From the NCBI GenBank assembly GCA_947178505.1, contig CAMWYR010000004.1, forward strand, positions 27,771 through 91,770: DNA of 64,000 bases, given 5' to 3'. How positions within the stretch are numbered: position 1 is the first letter of the stretch; each line of letters begins with the position of its first letter. The notes under the pieces are model-generated. The model saw only the letters and a list, made by a program, of their open reading frames with translations, did no database searches and was not told the DNA's origin. The position numbers and the translations under genes are program-made. Origin of the DNA: an uncultured Muribaculaceae bacterium (GTDB lineage: Bacteria > Bacteroidota > Bacteroidia > Bacteroidales > Muribaculaceae). Shown one piece after another: positions 25,134 through 34,320 of this stretch.

Positions 25134-25766
25134 TTAATATTCATCGAGGTCTGCAGTATCGCGCTCCATGACTGAAGCAGCGAGCGAATCGCCGACCTGA
25201 ACTATCGAAACGAGCGGATAGAGCTTGCGCGCCATGTCATAACTCTTGCAGTCTTCAAGACTGTTCTGATTTACGCCCCAGGCCCCCATGTGCCACCGGA
25301 TGGCGAGCATCTCTGCATCGCTTAGCTCGAGGCCGGAGTAGAGGGCAATAATAACCGACTTCTCACCATGGCCCATAGGGAAATTCTTGTAACTTACCTT
25401 ATAGCCCTCTGTGTCTTCCCAAATCCCGAGTGCATTTCGTTTCTTCTTAACGGAACGCTTATAGATATCCGATTTACAGATGTCGTGAAGCAGGGCTGAG
25501 ATGATTATGCTGTCGCGTGTCACTTCTTTCTCAAGCGACGGCTCCAATGCTTTCATCGATTCCCATACTGCTAATGATGCTTTTGCCACATTCAGAGAGT
25601 GCAGAGCGAGTCCACCTTCATTGTTCAGATGATGATTGGCCGACGCCGGGGCTTCAAAGAATCCAAGTCGCTCAATTTCCTCTATTACATAATCCACGCC
25701 CTCGCGCTCCGTGGATTTAAGCATCGCTATGAATTCTTCCTTTATAGCGTTCTTGTCTATTTTCAT
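25134..25766 (-). CDS. HD-domain phosphohydrolase
   Basis: A 210-aa protein with an HD metal-binding core: LHSLNVAKAS supplies the first His, ALLHDICKSD the HD pair, and RWHMGAWG a further His. Similar proteins act on nucleotides or phosphate esters. No signal peptide. It lies 106 bp after the nitrilase gene on the same strand and may be the last gene of that run. The substrate cannot be predicted. Confidence 0.85.
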   Translation of the reverse strand: MKIDKNAIKEEFIAMLKSTEREGVDYVIEEIERLGFFEAPASANHHLNNEGGLALHSLNVAKASLAVWESMKALEPSLEKEVTRDSIIISALLHDICKSDIYKRSVKKKRNALGIWEDTEGYKVSYKNFPMGHGEKSVIIALYSGLELSDAEMLAIRWHMGAWGVNQNSLEDCKSYDMARKLYPLVSIVQVGDSLAASVMERDTADLDEY

Positions 25767-25872
25767 TAATCTGTTCTGTCGTTATTTATGTGTTAATAAT
25801 ATTGAGAAGGCAGTTTCAACAATACCGTCGCTTATCCAACATGATTCAGTCGTGATAATTAAAAAGGGAAAT

Positions 25873-26670
25873 TTATTGCATCTTGAAGTCGTCAGCATCC
25901 TTCCACGCTGGAAACTTCTCACGGAAACTATCCAGTTTCTCGTGGCTTAACGTGGCATAAATGAAAGGGGATTCGGGTAGGACCACTCCGACATTTTTCC
26001 CTTTGAAATCGACAACCTCAGAAGAGCCGTCATATTTTAGTCCGCCGCTGTCTACGCCTGTGCAATCCACTCCGCACACGTAGCACTCATTCTCGATCGC
26101 GCGAGCCGTGAGAAGTGCTTTCCATGCATTTACCCTCACCTCGGGCCAGTTGGCAACTACAAGGAGCGCATCATACTCATTCCGTCGGTTGCGGCACCAT
26201 GCCGGGAAGCGTATATCATAGCAGATAACCATTGCAAGATTCCACCCACGGAATCGCACTTTCATCCTGTCATGGCCTCTTGAGAATACCTTATCCTCGC
26301 CTGCCATAGTGAAGAGATGTCGCTTATCGGAAAAATACTCTTCCCCCGATGGTTCGATGAAGAACGCCCTGTTGAAGAGCAATCCTCCGGTATCGGCGAT
26401 GAATGTCCCCGCGATGGCCACATTATATTTCTTAGCAAGACCCTTGATGAAATCTATGGTCTCACCTGTGTTTCTCTCAGCAAGCACCCGAACTTCCTCC
26501 TTGTCTTTACCTGATGGAAAACCGGTGGAGAACGTCTCTGGAAGAATCAGCAGGTCAGTCTGTTGGTGAAGATACATCATAGCATTCTCCAGGGTGGAAA
26601 GATTAACGCTCTTTTCTCCCCATTCTATCTGCATCGGCAGCAGAGCCACCCTTAAATCGTTTGCTCTCAT
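25873..26670 (-). CDS. carbon-nitrogen hydrolase (omega-amidase-like)
   Basis: A 265-aa nitrilase-superfamily amidohydrolase. The catalytic triad is visible: Glu45 in ILPETFSTGF, Lys116 in SDKRHLFTM and Cys150 in MVICYDIRFP. The sequence is closest in pattern to YafV/omega-amidases that hydrolyse alpha-ketoglutaramate, a metabolite-repair reaction. It is cytoplasmic. It is preceded by an acyltransferase gene 40 bp upstream on the same strand. Confidence 0.9.
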   Translation of the reverse strand: MRANDLRVALLPMQIEWGEKSVNLSTLENAMMYLHQQTDLLILPETFSTGFPSGKDKEEVRVLAERNTGETIDFIKGLAKKYNVAIAGTFIADTGGLLFNRAFFIEPSGEEYFSDKRHLFTMAGEDKVFSRGHDRMKVRFRGWNLAMVICYDIRFPAWCRNRRNEYDALLVVANWPEVRVNAWKALLTARAIENECYVCGVDCTGVDSGGLKYDGSSEVVDFKGKNVGVVLPESPFIYATLSHEKLDSFREKFPAWKDADDFKMQ

Positions 26671-26710
26671 AATAGAAAAAGAGGACTCTCATATTTTAAA
26701 TGGGAGTCCG

Positions 26711-27265
26711 TCAGGATATCCTGAATTTATCGGGATACCTTGCTGCATCTTTAAATCGTGAATAGTATTGCTTTATAGCGTTAAGGTCGCTTCCGATATC
26801 ATCTGTCGGTTGAAACTCTTCCTGAATTATCACTTTCTTTCCTGAATAGTCGATCACTCCAAGCTGTATCGGCACATGAGCTCCGCATGCAATCACAAGG
26901 AATCCGGTCTTCCAGTCGGCTCGTGCCGAGCGGGTCCCCTCAGGAGTTATAGCAAGATTCAGATAATCCGACGTATTGAACTTCTCGATTATTGATTCGG
27001 TAAGAGATGATTTCCCGTCTTTTTTATTCCGCGACACCGGAATGCCTCCCAACGCCTTGAATATAAGATTAAATGGAAAGAAAAACCAAGATTCCTTTAT
27101 CAGGAAATTGGCTTTCCTTCCAATTGACCTGTACGCAAACTGGCCAAGTATAAAATCCCAGTTTGATGTGTGCGGAGCGACGCATATCACACACTTATCC
27201 CTACGGGGCGCCGTGATGTCAACGCTCCAGCAGAATAATTTCAATATGCGTCCCCAAATATTCAT
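26711..27265 (-). CDS. 1-acylglycerol-3-phosphate acyltransferase-like protein
   Basis: A 184-aa PlsC-family acyltransferase. HTSNWD at 32-37 is the catalytic HX4D motif, GIPVSRNKKDG holds the phosphate-binding segment, and TPEGTRSARADWKTGF carries the EGTR motif. It is shorter than classical PlsC and lacks a strong N-terminal membrane helix, as in the subgroup annotated as glycerol acyltransferases in Bacteroidota. The acyl acceptor is uncertain. It follows the hypothetical gene by 11 bp. Confidence 0.87.
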   Translation of the reverse strand: MNIWGRILKLFCWSVDITAPRRDKCVICVAPHTSNWDFILGQFAYRSIGRKANFLIKESWFFFPFNLIFKALGGIPVSRNKKDGKSSLTESIIEKFNTSDYLNLAITPEGTRSARADWKTGFLVIACGAHVPIQLGVIDYSGKKVIIQEEFQPTDDIGSDLNAIKQYYSRFKDAARYPDKFRIS

Positions 27266-27276
27266 CTTGCAGTTTC

Positions 27277-27639
27277 TTATGAATTGGCTACTTCCTTATT
27301 GTGAGCCTTAACTGACTCGGGAAGAGCTGAATTGAAAGTCTTGAGGGCTGAATTCACTCTTTCGTTGAATTCTGTCTCGATCTTATCGAAAAGTGCACGG
27401 AAGAATTTCTTCTTCTCATCTGCATATTCCTTCTTGCTCTCGAATGCCTTCACTCCCTTGTCGAAGAATATGTTGGCGTGGCTTTTTGCTGCACCTACGG
27501 CGCCGAGCACTTCTTGAATAGCTTCTGTGATCTTATCCTTATCCGCGTCTTCAACATTGTAGAAAGAAGACACCATTTCGTCGATCACTGATGCGCCAAG
27601 AGCATCTACCTGCTTCTTGAATTCTCTTTTATTTACCAT
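27277..27639 (-). CDS. conserved helical hypothetical protein
   Basis: A 120-aa protein rich in Lys, Glu and Ala, predicted almost wholly helical with possible coiled coil (FDKGVKAFESKKEYADEKKK). No signal, membrane segment or known domain. It is the first gene of a minus-strand run with the acyltransferase (11-bp gap) and nitrilase. Its upstream region contains a stack of inverted repeats at 27681-27727. Function unknown. Confidence 0.7.
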   Translation of the reverse strand: MVNKREFKKQVDALGASVIDEMVSSFYNVEDADKDKITEAIQEVLGAVGAAKSHANIFFDKGVKAFESKKEYADEKKKFFRALFDKIETEFNERVNSALKTFNSALPESVKAHNKEVANS

Positions 27640-27680
27640 GATTTTATAATGCTTTAGTTAATTTTTAACTTATATCAGTC

Positions 27681-27727
27681 GGCAAATACGGTTTGCCTCG
27701 AGGGGAAGACCGAGGCGGCGTAACCGC
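27681..27727. other. cluster of three nested or adjacent inverted repeats
   Basis: GGCAAA/TTTGCC (27681-27686 and 27692-27697), GCCTCG/CGAGGC (27695-27700 and 27711-27716) and GCGG/CCGC (27715-27718 and 27724-27727) lie in series, so the stems compete for shared bases. On the plus strand a short CTCTTTTG run follows. It is either the structured leader of the minus-strand gene or an undescribed small RNA. Confidence 0.4.
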
Positions 27728-27924
27728 GGGGACTCCTCTTTTGTTATAACGTTTATTCTGTTAAATGTATCGCCACGTAAGAGATTTTTTTATTTCGGTT
27801 TTTCTATTTCTCAAAGTTTGATTAATTTTGTGTCATGTTAATCCGCTTCCGGTTTTAGTGCTTTATCATCTCTGAATTTTACCGTAGGCAGACACCCTGT
27901 ATTCATTCAGCTCAGAATCCGAAC

Positions 27925-28458
27925 ATGATGATACGTCCGAAAATATCTGATAAACTTCTTCTGGCCTGCGTCATCGCATTCGGCCTTACGCTTTCTTCCT
28001 GCCATACTACAAAGAAAATAAAGCCTCAAACTCACCATACAAAAGTAGAACATCTGCATATCGGGAAACCCACGAAGACTCAGAAACGTATCATTGATGA
28101 GGCCATGACATGGCTTGGCACACCCTATAAATATGCCGGAGCAGAAAAGAAAAAGGGCACGGATTGCTCAGGGATGGTGCTGAGGGTATATGAGAAAGTG
28201 ACGGGAGAGAGCCTCCCGCGCAATTCCGCCAAACAGGCAGAATATTGCCGCAGCATAAAGCGCACGCAAGTTGAGCCGGGCGATCTCGTATTTTTTGCTA
28301 CTGGCAAGGACCCCGATAAAATATCTCATGTCGGAATAATCATCGACGATGATCATTTCATTCACGCCTCTTCTTCTAAAGGGGTAGTGATCTCAGATCT
28401 CACCACCAACTATTATCAGCGAACCTTTAAAAAATTCGGCCGTGTGCCCGGAATGTAA
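27925..28458 (+). CDS. NlpC/P60 lipoprotein (Spr-like endopeptidase)
   Basis: A 177-aa outer-membrane lipoprotein: lipobox LSSC with Cys26, then an Lys/His-rich linker. The C40 peptidase domain has Cys81 (GTDCSGMVL), His135 (ISHVGIII) and His146 (HFIHASS). It resembles E. coli MepS/Spr, which cuts cross-links to allow wall growth. A TAATTTTG box at 27823-27830 could be the -7 element, although no -33 is seen at the usual distance. It is the second NlpC/P60 enzyme in the window; the other lacks a lipid anchor. Confidence 0.92.
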   Translation: MMIRPKISDKLLLACVIAFGLTLSSCHTTKKIKPQTHHTKVEHLHIGKPTKTQKRIIDEAMTWLGTPYKYAGAEKKKGTDCSGMVLRVYEKVTGESLPRNSAKQAEYCRSIKRTQVEPGDLVFFATGKDPDKISHVGIIIDDDHFIHASSSKGVVISDLTTNYYQRTFKKFGRVPGM

Positions 28459-28486
28459 CTTTCAGACGCGCAAACTCCCCTGAATA

Positions 28487-29962
28487 TCAGGCGTCAAGGC
28501 GGAGATTGCCCGTGGCGAGTAATGCCACTGACGTTACGGCGCAGATAGTGATTACTACGAGTATGGCTAACTGTGAGGGTGTGAAGATAGGTTCCGAGCC
28601 GCGACTCTGACGTCTTGCCAATATGTAGAATCCGGTGCCTGCGAGATAGAACATCGAAGTTGCCATAAGCAGCTTTAGATCGCACGACCAGAATATATAG
28701 AGACAGAAGAGTGAGGCTGCGCCTGCCATAATACGGTTGCCTGCAACCGAGCCTTTCAGGTGTGGGTTTTTCCACGGGCCGCATGTGATCTTAAGAAGAT
28801 AGAGGGCAGTGAAGAGGTAAGGGGGGAGCACCATGAGCGAGGTCAGATTGAGTGCTGCGATATAGATATTGTCGGCTGTGACTATCAGGAAAAGACAGAT
28901 GGTCATAGCTATGGAGGCGGCCATCATTCCGTATGAGGGTACTCCATGACAGTTCAGACGCATGAAGCGACGGGGAAATATTCCCACCTTTGCTGCCTCG
29001 AAGGGCACCTGAGCGCATACGAGTGTCCAGGCCATGAATCCTCCGGTAAGTGAAACTACCACCGATACTATAACAAACCATTTTGCCCAGTTTCCCGCGC
29101 AACTGTCAAGCACGTATGCAAGCGACGGATTGGGAAGCGCGGCTAACTGCGGCTGGAGCATAACGCCGAAGCAGAGCACCGTGACAAGTACGTATAGCAT
29201 GATTGCGAGAGAGAACCCGGTAACTGTAGCCTTACCGATATCCTTACTTCTCCGTGCGCGTCCTGCCATCATTACGGCGCCCTCTATGCCCATGAAGCTC
29301 CAGATAGTCACAAGCATGCAGGAGGAGAACTGATCGCTGACGTATCCGAGTGCCGGAAATGTGGAATGGCCCCAGAAGTCGACGGTGAACATGCCGACTT
29401 GACAACAGATTATAAGCACCCCGATTATCAGGATGAGACATCCGAATTTTATGACGGCAAGCAGTGTGTTGAGAAAAGAGGCCGACTGGATCCCTTTTGA
29501 AACTATGAAGAACATAGTCCAGATCAGTGCCGATCCGAAGGCGATCGTGACCCATGCATGCTGATGAAACATCGGGAAGAACGACGCCAGTGACTCATTC
29601 AGCATCGCCACATACGTCACGTTGCCGAGGATGACGCAGAGCCAGTAGCCCCATGCCATATTAAACCCGATGTAGTTCCCGAAGCCAACTTGCGCGTACT
29701 GGTAAATGCCGGCCTTCAGATCCGGACGCGAATCTGCCAGTCGTTTGAACACACCCACAAGAAATAGCATTCCGGCGCCGGTGAAGAGCCAGGCCATTAT
29801 CACCGCCCCCAGTGAGGCGTTACGAGCCATATTCTGTGCAATGTTAAAGATACTGCTCCCTATTACCGATCCGAACACAATGGCCGTAAGTCCCCAGAAC
29901 CCAAGCTGCGCCTGAGAATTGTTACCTTTAGTCGGCGCTGAGAAATCCTTATTTTTACCCAT
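28487..29962 (-). CDS. basic amino-acid/polyamine antiporter (APC family)
   Basis: A 491-aa inner-membrane carrier with about 12 transmembrane segments. The first helix has the APC motif VFGSVIGSSIFNIAQNMA, and ADSRPDLKAGIYQYAQVGFGNYIGF, split over loop and helix 3, matches the ArcD/TIGR00905 arginine-ornithine antiporter group. FMGIEGAVMMAGRARRSKDIGKA marks helix 6 and the following loop. Exchange of a basic amino acid for its product (ornithine, agmatine or a diamine) is expected. No decarboxylase or deiminase gene is adjacent, so the substrate pair is open. It lies 49 bp after the SpoU methyltransferase gene. Confidence 0.85.
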   Translation of the reverse strand: MGKNKDFSAPTKGNNSQAQLGFWGLTAIVFGSVIGSSIFNIAQNMARNASLGAVIMAWLFTGAGMLFLVGVFKRLADSRPDLKAGIYQYAQVGFGNYIGFNMAWGYWLCVILGNVTYVAMLNESLASFFPMFHQHAWVTIAFGSALIWTMFFIVSKGIQSASFLNTLLAVIKFGCLILIIGVLIICCQVGMFTVDFWGHSTFPALGYVSDQFSSCMLVTIWSFMGIEGAVMMAGRARRSKDIGKATVTGFSLAIMLYVLVTVLCFGVMLQPQLAALPNPSLAYVLDSCAGNWAKWFVIVSVVVSLTGGFMAWTLVCAQVPFEAAKVGIFPRRFMRLNCHGVPSYGMMAASIAMTICLFLIVTADNIYIAALNLTSLMVLPPYLFTALYLLKITCGPWKNPHLKGSVAGNRIMAGAASLFCLYIFWSCDLKLLMATSMFYLAGTGFYILARRQSRGSEPIFTPSQLAILVVITICAVTSVALLATGNLRLDA

Positions 29963-30011
29963 AGTTTGAGAGCCCGACTATACCTGCCGGGTTTAAAATA
30001 CATGTTTTAAG

Positions 30012-30812
30012 TCATCTTTTGCGCAGCTCCCAGAATGTAACGGCGGCTGCCGCAGCAACATTCAGGGAATCTACGTCATGAAACATAGGAATAGTGACAA
30101 CATAATCAGCCGAAGTTATCACCTTCATTGGCAGGCCGTCTCCTTCTGTTCCGAACACAACTGCGAGACGTTCGATTTCCTTTAAAACATCGCAATCAAG
30201 ATTTATTGCGTCTTTGCTCAGTGCAAGCGCTGCAGTCTTATATCCTGAGGCAGATAATTCGGCAAGGGGATCCGCACTGACACTCCAGGGCACTGTGAAC
30301 ACCGTACCCATGGATACTCTGACAGCCCGACGGTTAAGGGGATCACAAGTGTCAGCGGATAATATCACCCCGTCTACATTGAGCGCCGAGGCCGATCGGA
30401 AGATAGCTCCGATGTTGGTCGTGTCTGTCACGCTCTGAAGCACACATATCAGTCGGCCGTTCTCGGCAATCTCAGCCACGGAACGCAGCTTTTTACGCTT
30501 CATCGCGCAAAGTACGCCGCGCGTAAGAGTGTAACCGGTGAGGGACGAAAGCACTGCACGGTCACCGGTATAGACCGGAATGTCGCCACAGCGTGATATG
30601 ATTTCGGCAGCATCACCCTCGATATGGCGGCGTTCGCATAAAACAGCCACCGGCTCGTAGCCTCTATTAAGTGCAACATTTATCACTTTAGGGCTTTCAG
30701 CAATGAATAAACCTGATTCGAAGCCGCTGTTATTCTTCAGCTGGGCCTCTGTGAGAGAGGCAAACACTGCGACTTCGGGGCGCCCTATATCTGTAATTTC
30801 TATTATTTTCAC
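30012..30812 (-). CDS. SpoU/TrmH-family RNA 2'-O-methyltransferase
   Basis: A 266-aa SPOUT methyltransferase. The three family motifs are present: TNIGAIFRSA, VFGTEGDGLP (SAM knot) and DSLNVAAAAAVTFWEL. A substrate-binding N-terminal domain (GFESGLFIAESPKVI) precedes them. It should methylate a ribose in tRNA or 23S rRNA; which site cannot be told. The start codon is GTG at 30812. A TAACTTTG box lies at 30824-30817 on the minus strand, so close that the message may be leaderless. Confidence 0.9.
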   Translation of the reverse strand: MKIIEITDIGRPEVAVFASLTEAQLKNNSGFESGLFIAESPKVINVALNRGYEPVAVLCERRHIEGDAAEIISRCGDIPVYTGDRAVLSSLTGYTLTRGVLCAMKRKKLRSVAEIAENGRLICVLQSVTDTTNIGAIFRSASALNVDGVILSADTCDPLNRRAVRVSMGTVFTVPWSVSADPLAELSASGYKTAALALSKDAINLDCDVLKEIERLAVVFGTEGDGLPMKVITSADYVVTIPMFHDVDSLNVAAAAAVTFWELRKR

Positions 30813-30816
30813 AATG

Positions 30817-30824
30817 CAAAGTTA
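30817..30824 (-). promoter_or_regulatory. -7 box adjacent to the SpoU start codon
   Basis: TAACTTTG on the minus strand matches TAnnTTTG and ends 4 nt before GTG 30812. No TTG at the normal -33 distance is seen, so support is partial. Confidence 0.45.
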
Positions 30825-30935
30825 ATAAATATTTTCTATCAGCTTTAATTTTCGCCCTCTCTATTATCATAGATTAATGATTATTTCGTTTTTAAAAGAG
30901 ACTTTAAACCATTTCTCAGAAGAAAACCTGACAGT

Positions 30936-32333
30936 ATGATGAATAAAAAGACTCTGAAGGATAAATTGCTTCCCGCATGGAAAGATCTGATTTCGTACTT
31001 TAATGTGAAGGAGGATCTGGAACCGCAGAATGACATTGAATTGAGTATCCGCTCAGGTGTCTCCTTTAAGGGTGCACAGCTTCTTACGCTCATTTTTGCA
31101 ATTTTCATTGCTTCTCTTGGTCTGAACACGAACAGTGTTCCCGTCATAATCGGTGCGATGTTGATATCACCGCTGATGGGCCCGATCATCGGTATGGGTC
31201 TCGGAATTGGTATCCAGGATATAACGCTCGTGAAGAGAAGCCTGAAGAATATCTCGGCGGCTGTAATCGGTTCTCTCCTCGCTTCAGCACTCTACTTCCT
31301 TATTTCACCTCTTTACGATGGCGCGAGTCAGCTGCTGGCCCGCACGTCGCCCTCGATATATGATGTCTTCGTCGCTCTTTTTGGCGGTGCGGCAGGTATT
31401 CTCAGCATTGCTTGCAAGAATAAGGGACAAGTACTCCCCGGGGTAGCAATAGCCACTTCTCTGATGCCTCCCCTCTGCACGGCCGGCTATGGTCTGGCCA
31501 CGATGCAGATGCATTTCTTCCTCGGTGCGCTCTATCTCTTCTTCACTAATATGATCTTCATCTTTTTTGCAACGTGGATAGGTGTCAAACTGATGGGATT
31601 CAAAAAGGTGGTCTATCAGAATGAGAAGCGTGCCAGAAGGATACATCTTGTGGCCTATTCCGCAGTAGCACTGACAATCGGCGTGTCTGTCTATCTTACT
31701 GTAGTAATGATTAATCACAACATATTCCTTGATAAGGCTTCTACCTTTGTCGAGAACGAAATGGTGTTCCCTAACACTCAGGTTCTCAGCCATAAGGAAT
31801 ATGTGGAGAAGGGGAAGAAATATATAGACGTCACCCTTATCGGAGAGGCATTGCCCAAGGATTCACTCCAGCTGGCGATGATGAATAAACTCGATAGCGT
31901 AGGTCTTGGCGGGACCGTACTGCAGATCAAGCAGGGCTTCTCGCTTAATAAGACCGAACTCGACGATAGCCGTAACGCTGATCAGTTCTACCAGATGTTG
32001 CAGAATGAGATCGCACGCCGACAGATTATTGTTGATTCGCTCAGGGGTGTGATTTCGGCCCGTAGTCAGTTTGCTGATGAAGCATCCCGTCTCGCTCCGG
32101 AAATTAAGGTGCTCTTCCCGGCCGTCAGGGATATTGCCTGCGCTACGATGCTTGCCGCTTCTACTGATTCGCTTGTGACAGATACCCTCAATATGGTCTT
32201 TGTTAACTCTCGTCAGGGCATTTCTCCCGCCGAACTGAAGAAACTAACAGAATATCTTGAGGTGAGATTGCGGAAGAAGAATATTCACATTTCAGTAAAC
32301 CCGGCCGGAGTGCCATGGCCGGTCAAAAAGTGA
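30936..32333 (+). CDS. DUF389 membrane protein
   Basis: A 465-aa inner-membrane protein of the DUF389/TIGR00341 family, function unknown. After a short soluble start, six or seven transmembrane segments carry the conserved VPVIIGAMLISPLMGPI and LPGVAIATSLMPPLCTAGYG, in which paired prolines interrupt helices as in transporters. A soluble C-terminal region of about 200 aa follows (residues 265-465). Start ATG 30936 or 30939. It overlaps or abuts the CHU_C gene and seems to lead a three-gene operon. Confidence 0.88.
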   Translation: MMNKKTLKDKLLPAWKDLISYFNVKEDLEPQNDIELSIRSGVSFKGAQLLTLIFAIFIASLGLNTNSVPVIIGAMLISPLMGPIIGMGLGIGIQDITLVKRSLKNISAAVIGSLLASALYFLISPLYDGASQLLARTSPSIYDVFVALFGGAAGILSIACKNKGQVLPGVAIATSLMPPLCTAGYGLATMQMHFFLGALYLFFTNMIFIFFATWIGVKLMGFKKVVYQNEKRARRIHLVAYSAVALTIGVSVYLTVVMINHNIFLDKASTFVENEMVFPNTQVLSHKEYVEKGKKYIDVTLIGEALPKDSLQLAMMNKLDSVGLGGTVLQIKQGFSLNKTELDDSRNADQFYQMLQNEIARRQIIVDSLRGVISARSQFADEASRLAPEIKVLFPAVRDIACATMLAASTDSLVTDTLNMVFVNSRQGISPAELKKLTEYLEVRLRKKNIHISVNPAGVPWPVKK

Positions 32334-32338
32334 AGCGA

Positions 32339-33679
32339 ATGAGACTGATTTCATTTTTGATTCCCGCTCTGTGTGCGACAGCCGTCTCGCAGGGAGCCCG
32401 GATTTCGTTTGAGGGAGGATCACTCCCGGTGCTGGAGTATGATGCCGAAAAGGCCTCAGGTCTCGAGAAAATATTTGTAGCCTACAATTCGTCGGAGATA
32501 ACGGAAATGAGGATTGAATCTGATGATTCCGGTATGAGCCTCAAAAGATTCAGTAATCTTGGGGGTGGCTTTGCCGAACCCGTTGCATTTCGTTGGGACG
32601 GATCTGTCGCTGTGCTGGATAACCCTTCAGGCAATATGGGTTATATAGTGGAGGAAAACGGACGCAATTATTGTATCTGGCTTGTAGACTATCACGAGTA
32701 TCTGCTTAAAGTGACTTCCATAACGGCTGCACGCGAGCAAGACTGTTTTTCAACGACTTTGGACTTATCGGGAAAAGGTGATGCTATTCATTATTTTACC
32801 ATTGACGGTCGGCAGGCTGAATTAAGCCGTCAGTTGCAACTGTCATATTCGAATCTCAGCTGGAACGATGAGGCTGAGCAGTATTCTCAGGAGGCTTGTG
32901 TTAAGGAACTCGCTCATCTCACCTCTACTGTTGTGATTACACCGCCTCTCTACTGTAATTCTGACTTCCTTCTTACCGGCGACCGCTTCCTTAAGGCTTG
33001 GGGGAGAGAACTGAAGTATACTTCCGACGTGATCTTTGCCAACGGACTCGATGTGCACACTGTGGCCACGCAGACAAACTCGCGTGATGAAAACTCTGAG
33101 GAACCTTCAACACTGATTAAGGGGGATGCGAATGCGCTTGGCGGTTCGGCTCCGGCAGATTTTGAATTCCGCGCTTTTACTTCCGACGCTGTCGTGCACA
33201 ATGAGTGGCAGATTGCCGATGATCCGGAATTTGAATATATTACATTCCGATTCAACGAGCAGACGGTAGATTATTCTTTCGTGGAAGAGGGCACTTATTA
33301 CGTGCGATTCGTAGGGAGCAACAGTGATGGTTCATGCGAGGCTTTCGGTGAGACCTACACAATCAGCATAGGTGCCTCTGATTTACGCATTCCTAATGCT
33401 TTCACGCCTAACGGCGATGGTGTCAACGATGTGTGGAAGGTCGGTTATCGTTCGCTGCTTTCTTTCAGATGCACTATCTTTGACCGATATGGGAATGAAA
33501 TCTTCCGTTTTTCCGATCCGGAGCAGGGCTGGGATGGAAAATACAAGGGAAAGTTGGTTAATCCCGGCGTCTATTTCTATGTGATAGAAGCGAAAGGGGC
33601 CGACGGAAAGACTTATAAGAAGGGTGGAGATATCAATATCATCCGCTCGAAAAAGTATTCCACCGGTAACGCAGAATAA
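32339..33679 (+). CDS. exported protein with CHU_C (type B) C-terminal sorting domain
   Basis: A 446-aa secreted protein from ATG 32339, which gives a signal peptide (MRLISFLIPALCATAVSQG); ATG 32315 would overlap the previous gene and add a charged tail. An N-terminal region of about 340 aa has beta-rich, PKD-like stretches (FEYITFRFNEQTVDY). The last 95 residues are a CHU_C/gliding-motility-type domain: AFTPNGDGVNDVWKVG, CTIFDRYGNEIF, GWDGKYKGKLVNPGVYFYVI. This domain is a type 9 secretion signal of the B class. No T9SS gene is in the window. Confidence 0.87.
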   Translation: MRLISFLIPALCATAVSQGARISFEGGSLPVLEYDAEKASGLEKIFVAYNSSEITEMRIESDDSGMSLKRFSNLGGGFAEPVAFRWDGSVAVLDNPSGNMGYIVEENGRNYCIWLVDYHEYLLKVTSITAAREQDCFSTTLDLSGKGDAIHYFTIDGRQAELSRQLQLSYSNLSWNDEAEQYSQEACVKELAHLTSTVVITPPLYCNSDFLLTGDRFLKAWGRELKYTSDVIFANGLDVHTVATQTNSRDENSEEPSTLIKGDANALGGSAPADFEFRAFTSDAVVHNEWQIADDPEFEYITFRFNEQTVDYSFVEEGTYYVRFVGSNSDGSCEAFGETYTISIGASDLRIPNAFTPNGDGVNDVWKVGYRSLLSFRCTIFDRYGNEIFRFSDPEQGWDGKYKGKLVNPGVYFYVIEAKGADGKTYKKGGDINIIRSKKYSTGNAE

Positions 33680-33681
33680 TT

Positions 33682-34320
33682 ATGAGCGCCAAGATGTCTC
33701 TCCGTGAGGTGTTGTGGGTCATTGCTGTAATCATGTTGGTGTTTATAGCCATGGGGACCTGGGTTATGCTCGACTATACCCCGGGCGCCGGATTTCTCTT
33801 CTGGATAATAGTAGCGGTGCTTTCGGGCGCCGTTGCTTTGATTCTTGCCCGTAATTTCAGCAGAATATCTTTCACAGGTAAGTGGGGGGTCAATGTAGCG
33901 ATTCTTTTTGTGATTGTAGCGGTTGTGGTTTCGGCGTTTTTGTTGGGATTGAACTATATGCTTGCCGATAAGGGTTCGGCTTATGAGAAATATTATATAA
34001 TCGAGAAAAAGAAGACAGAGACTCGATATCATTCTAAACGCACCGGCCGTAACACGTATACCCGTGGAGCGCCATATAAAGTTTACTCCATCGAGTCTTT
34101 AAGACAGGATGGAGTAAAGAAAGAGTTCTCTGTTAACCACAAATTTTATAATTCCGTAGCTACCGGCGATACGGTCGGCGTAATGCATCGGCGCGGAAGA
34201 TTAGGTATGGAGATTATAGATGTGGCCACGCTTCATCCTCTGCATCCTCATAAAAAGAAATCTAAGCGACGTTGCCGGTTTTTCGGCACTACCGGCGCAG
34301 TCAGATCGAACAACCGTTAG
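33682..34320 (+). CDS. membrane protein with exposed C-terminal domain
   Basis: A 212-aa protein with three hydrophobic helices (about 9-30, 36-56 and 70-92), then a soluble part (EKYYIIEKKKTETRYHSKRTGR, later GDTVGVMHRRGRLGMEIID) resembling DUF3592-like beta domains. The tail is very basic (HKKKSKRRCRFF). It starts 2 bp after the CHU_C stop, so it is in that operon. Its last 20 bp overlap the end of the convergent DsbA-like gene. No known family is certain. Confidence 0.75.
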   Translation: MSAKMSLREVLWVIAVIMLVFIAMGTWVMLDYTPGAGFLFWIIVAVLSGAVALILARNFSRISFTGKWGVNVAILFVIVAVVVSAFLLGLNYMLADKGSAYEKYYIIEKKKTETRYHSKRTGRNTYTRGAPYKVYSIESLRQDGVKKEFSVNHKFYNSVATGDTVGVMHRRGRLGMEIIDVATLHPLHPHKKKSKRRCRFFGTTGAVRSNNR

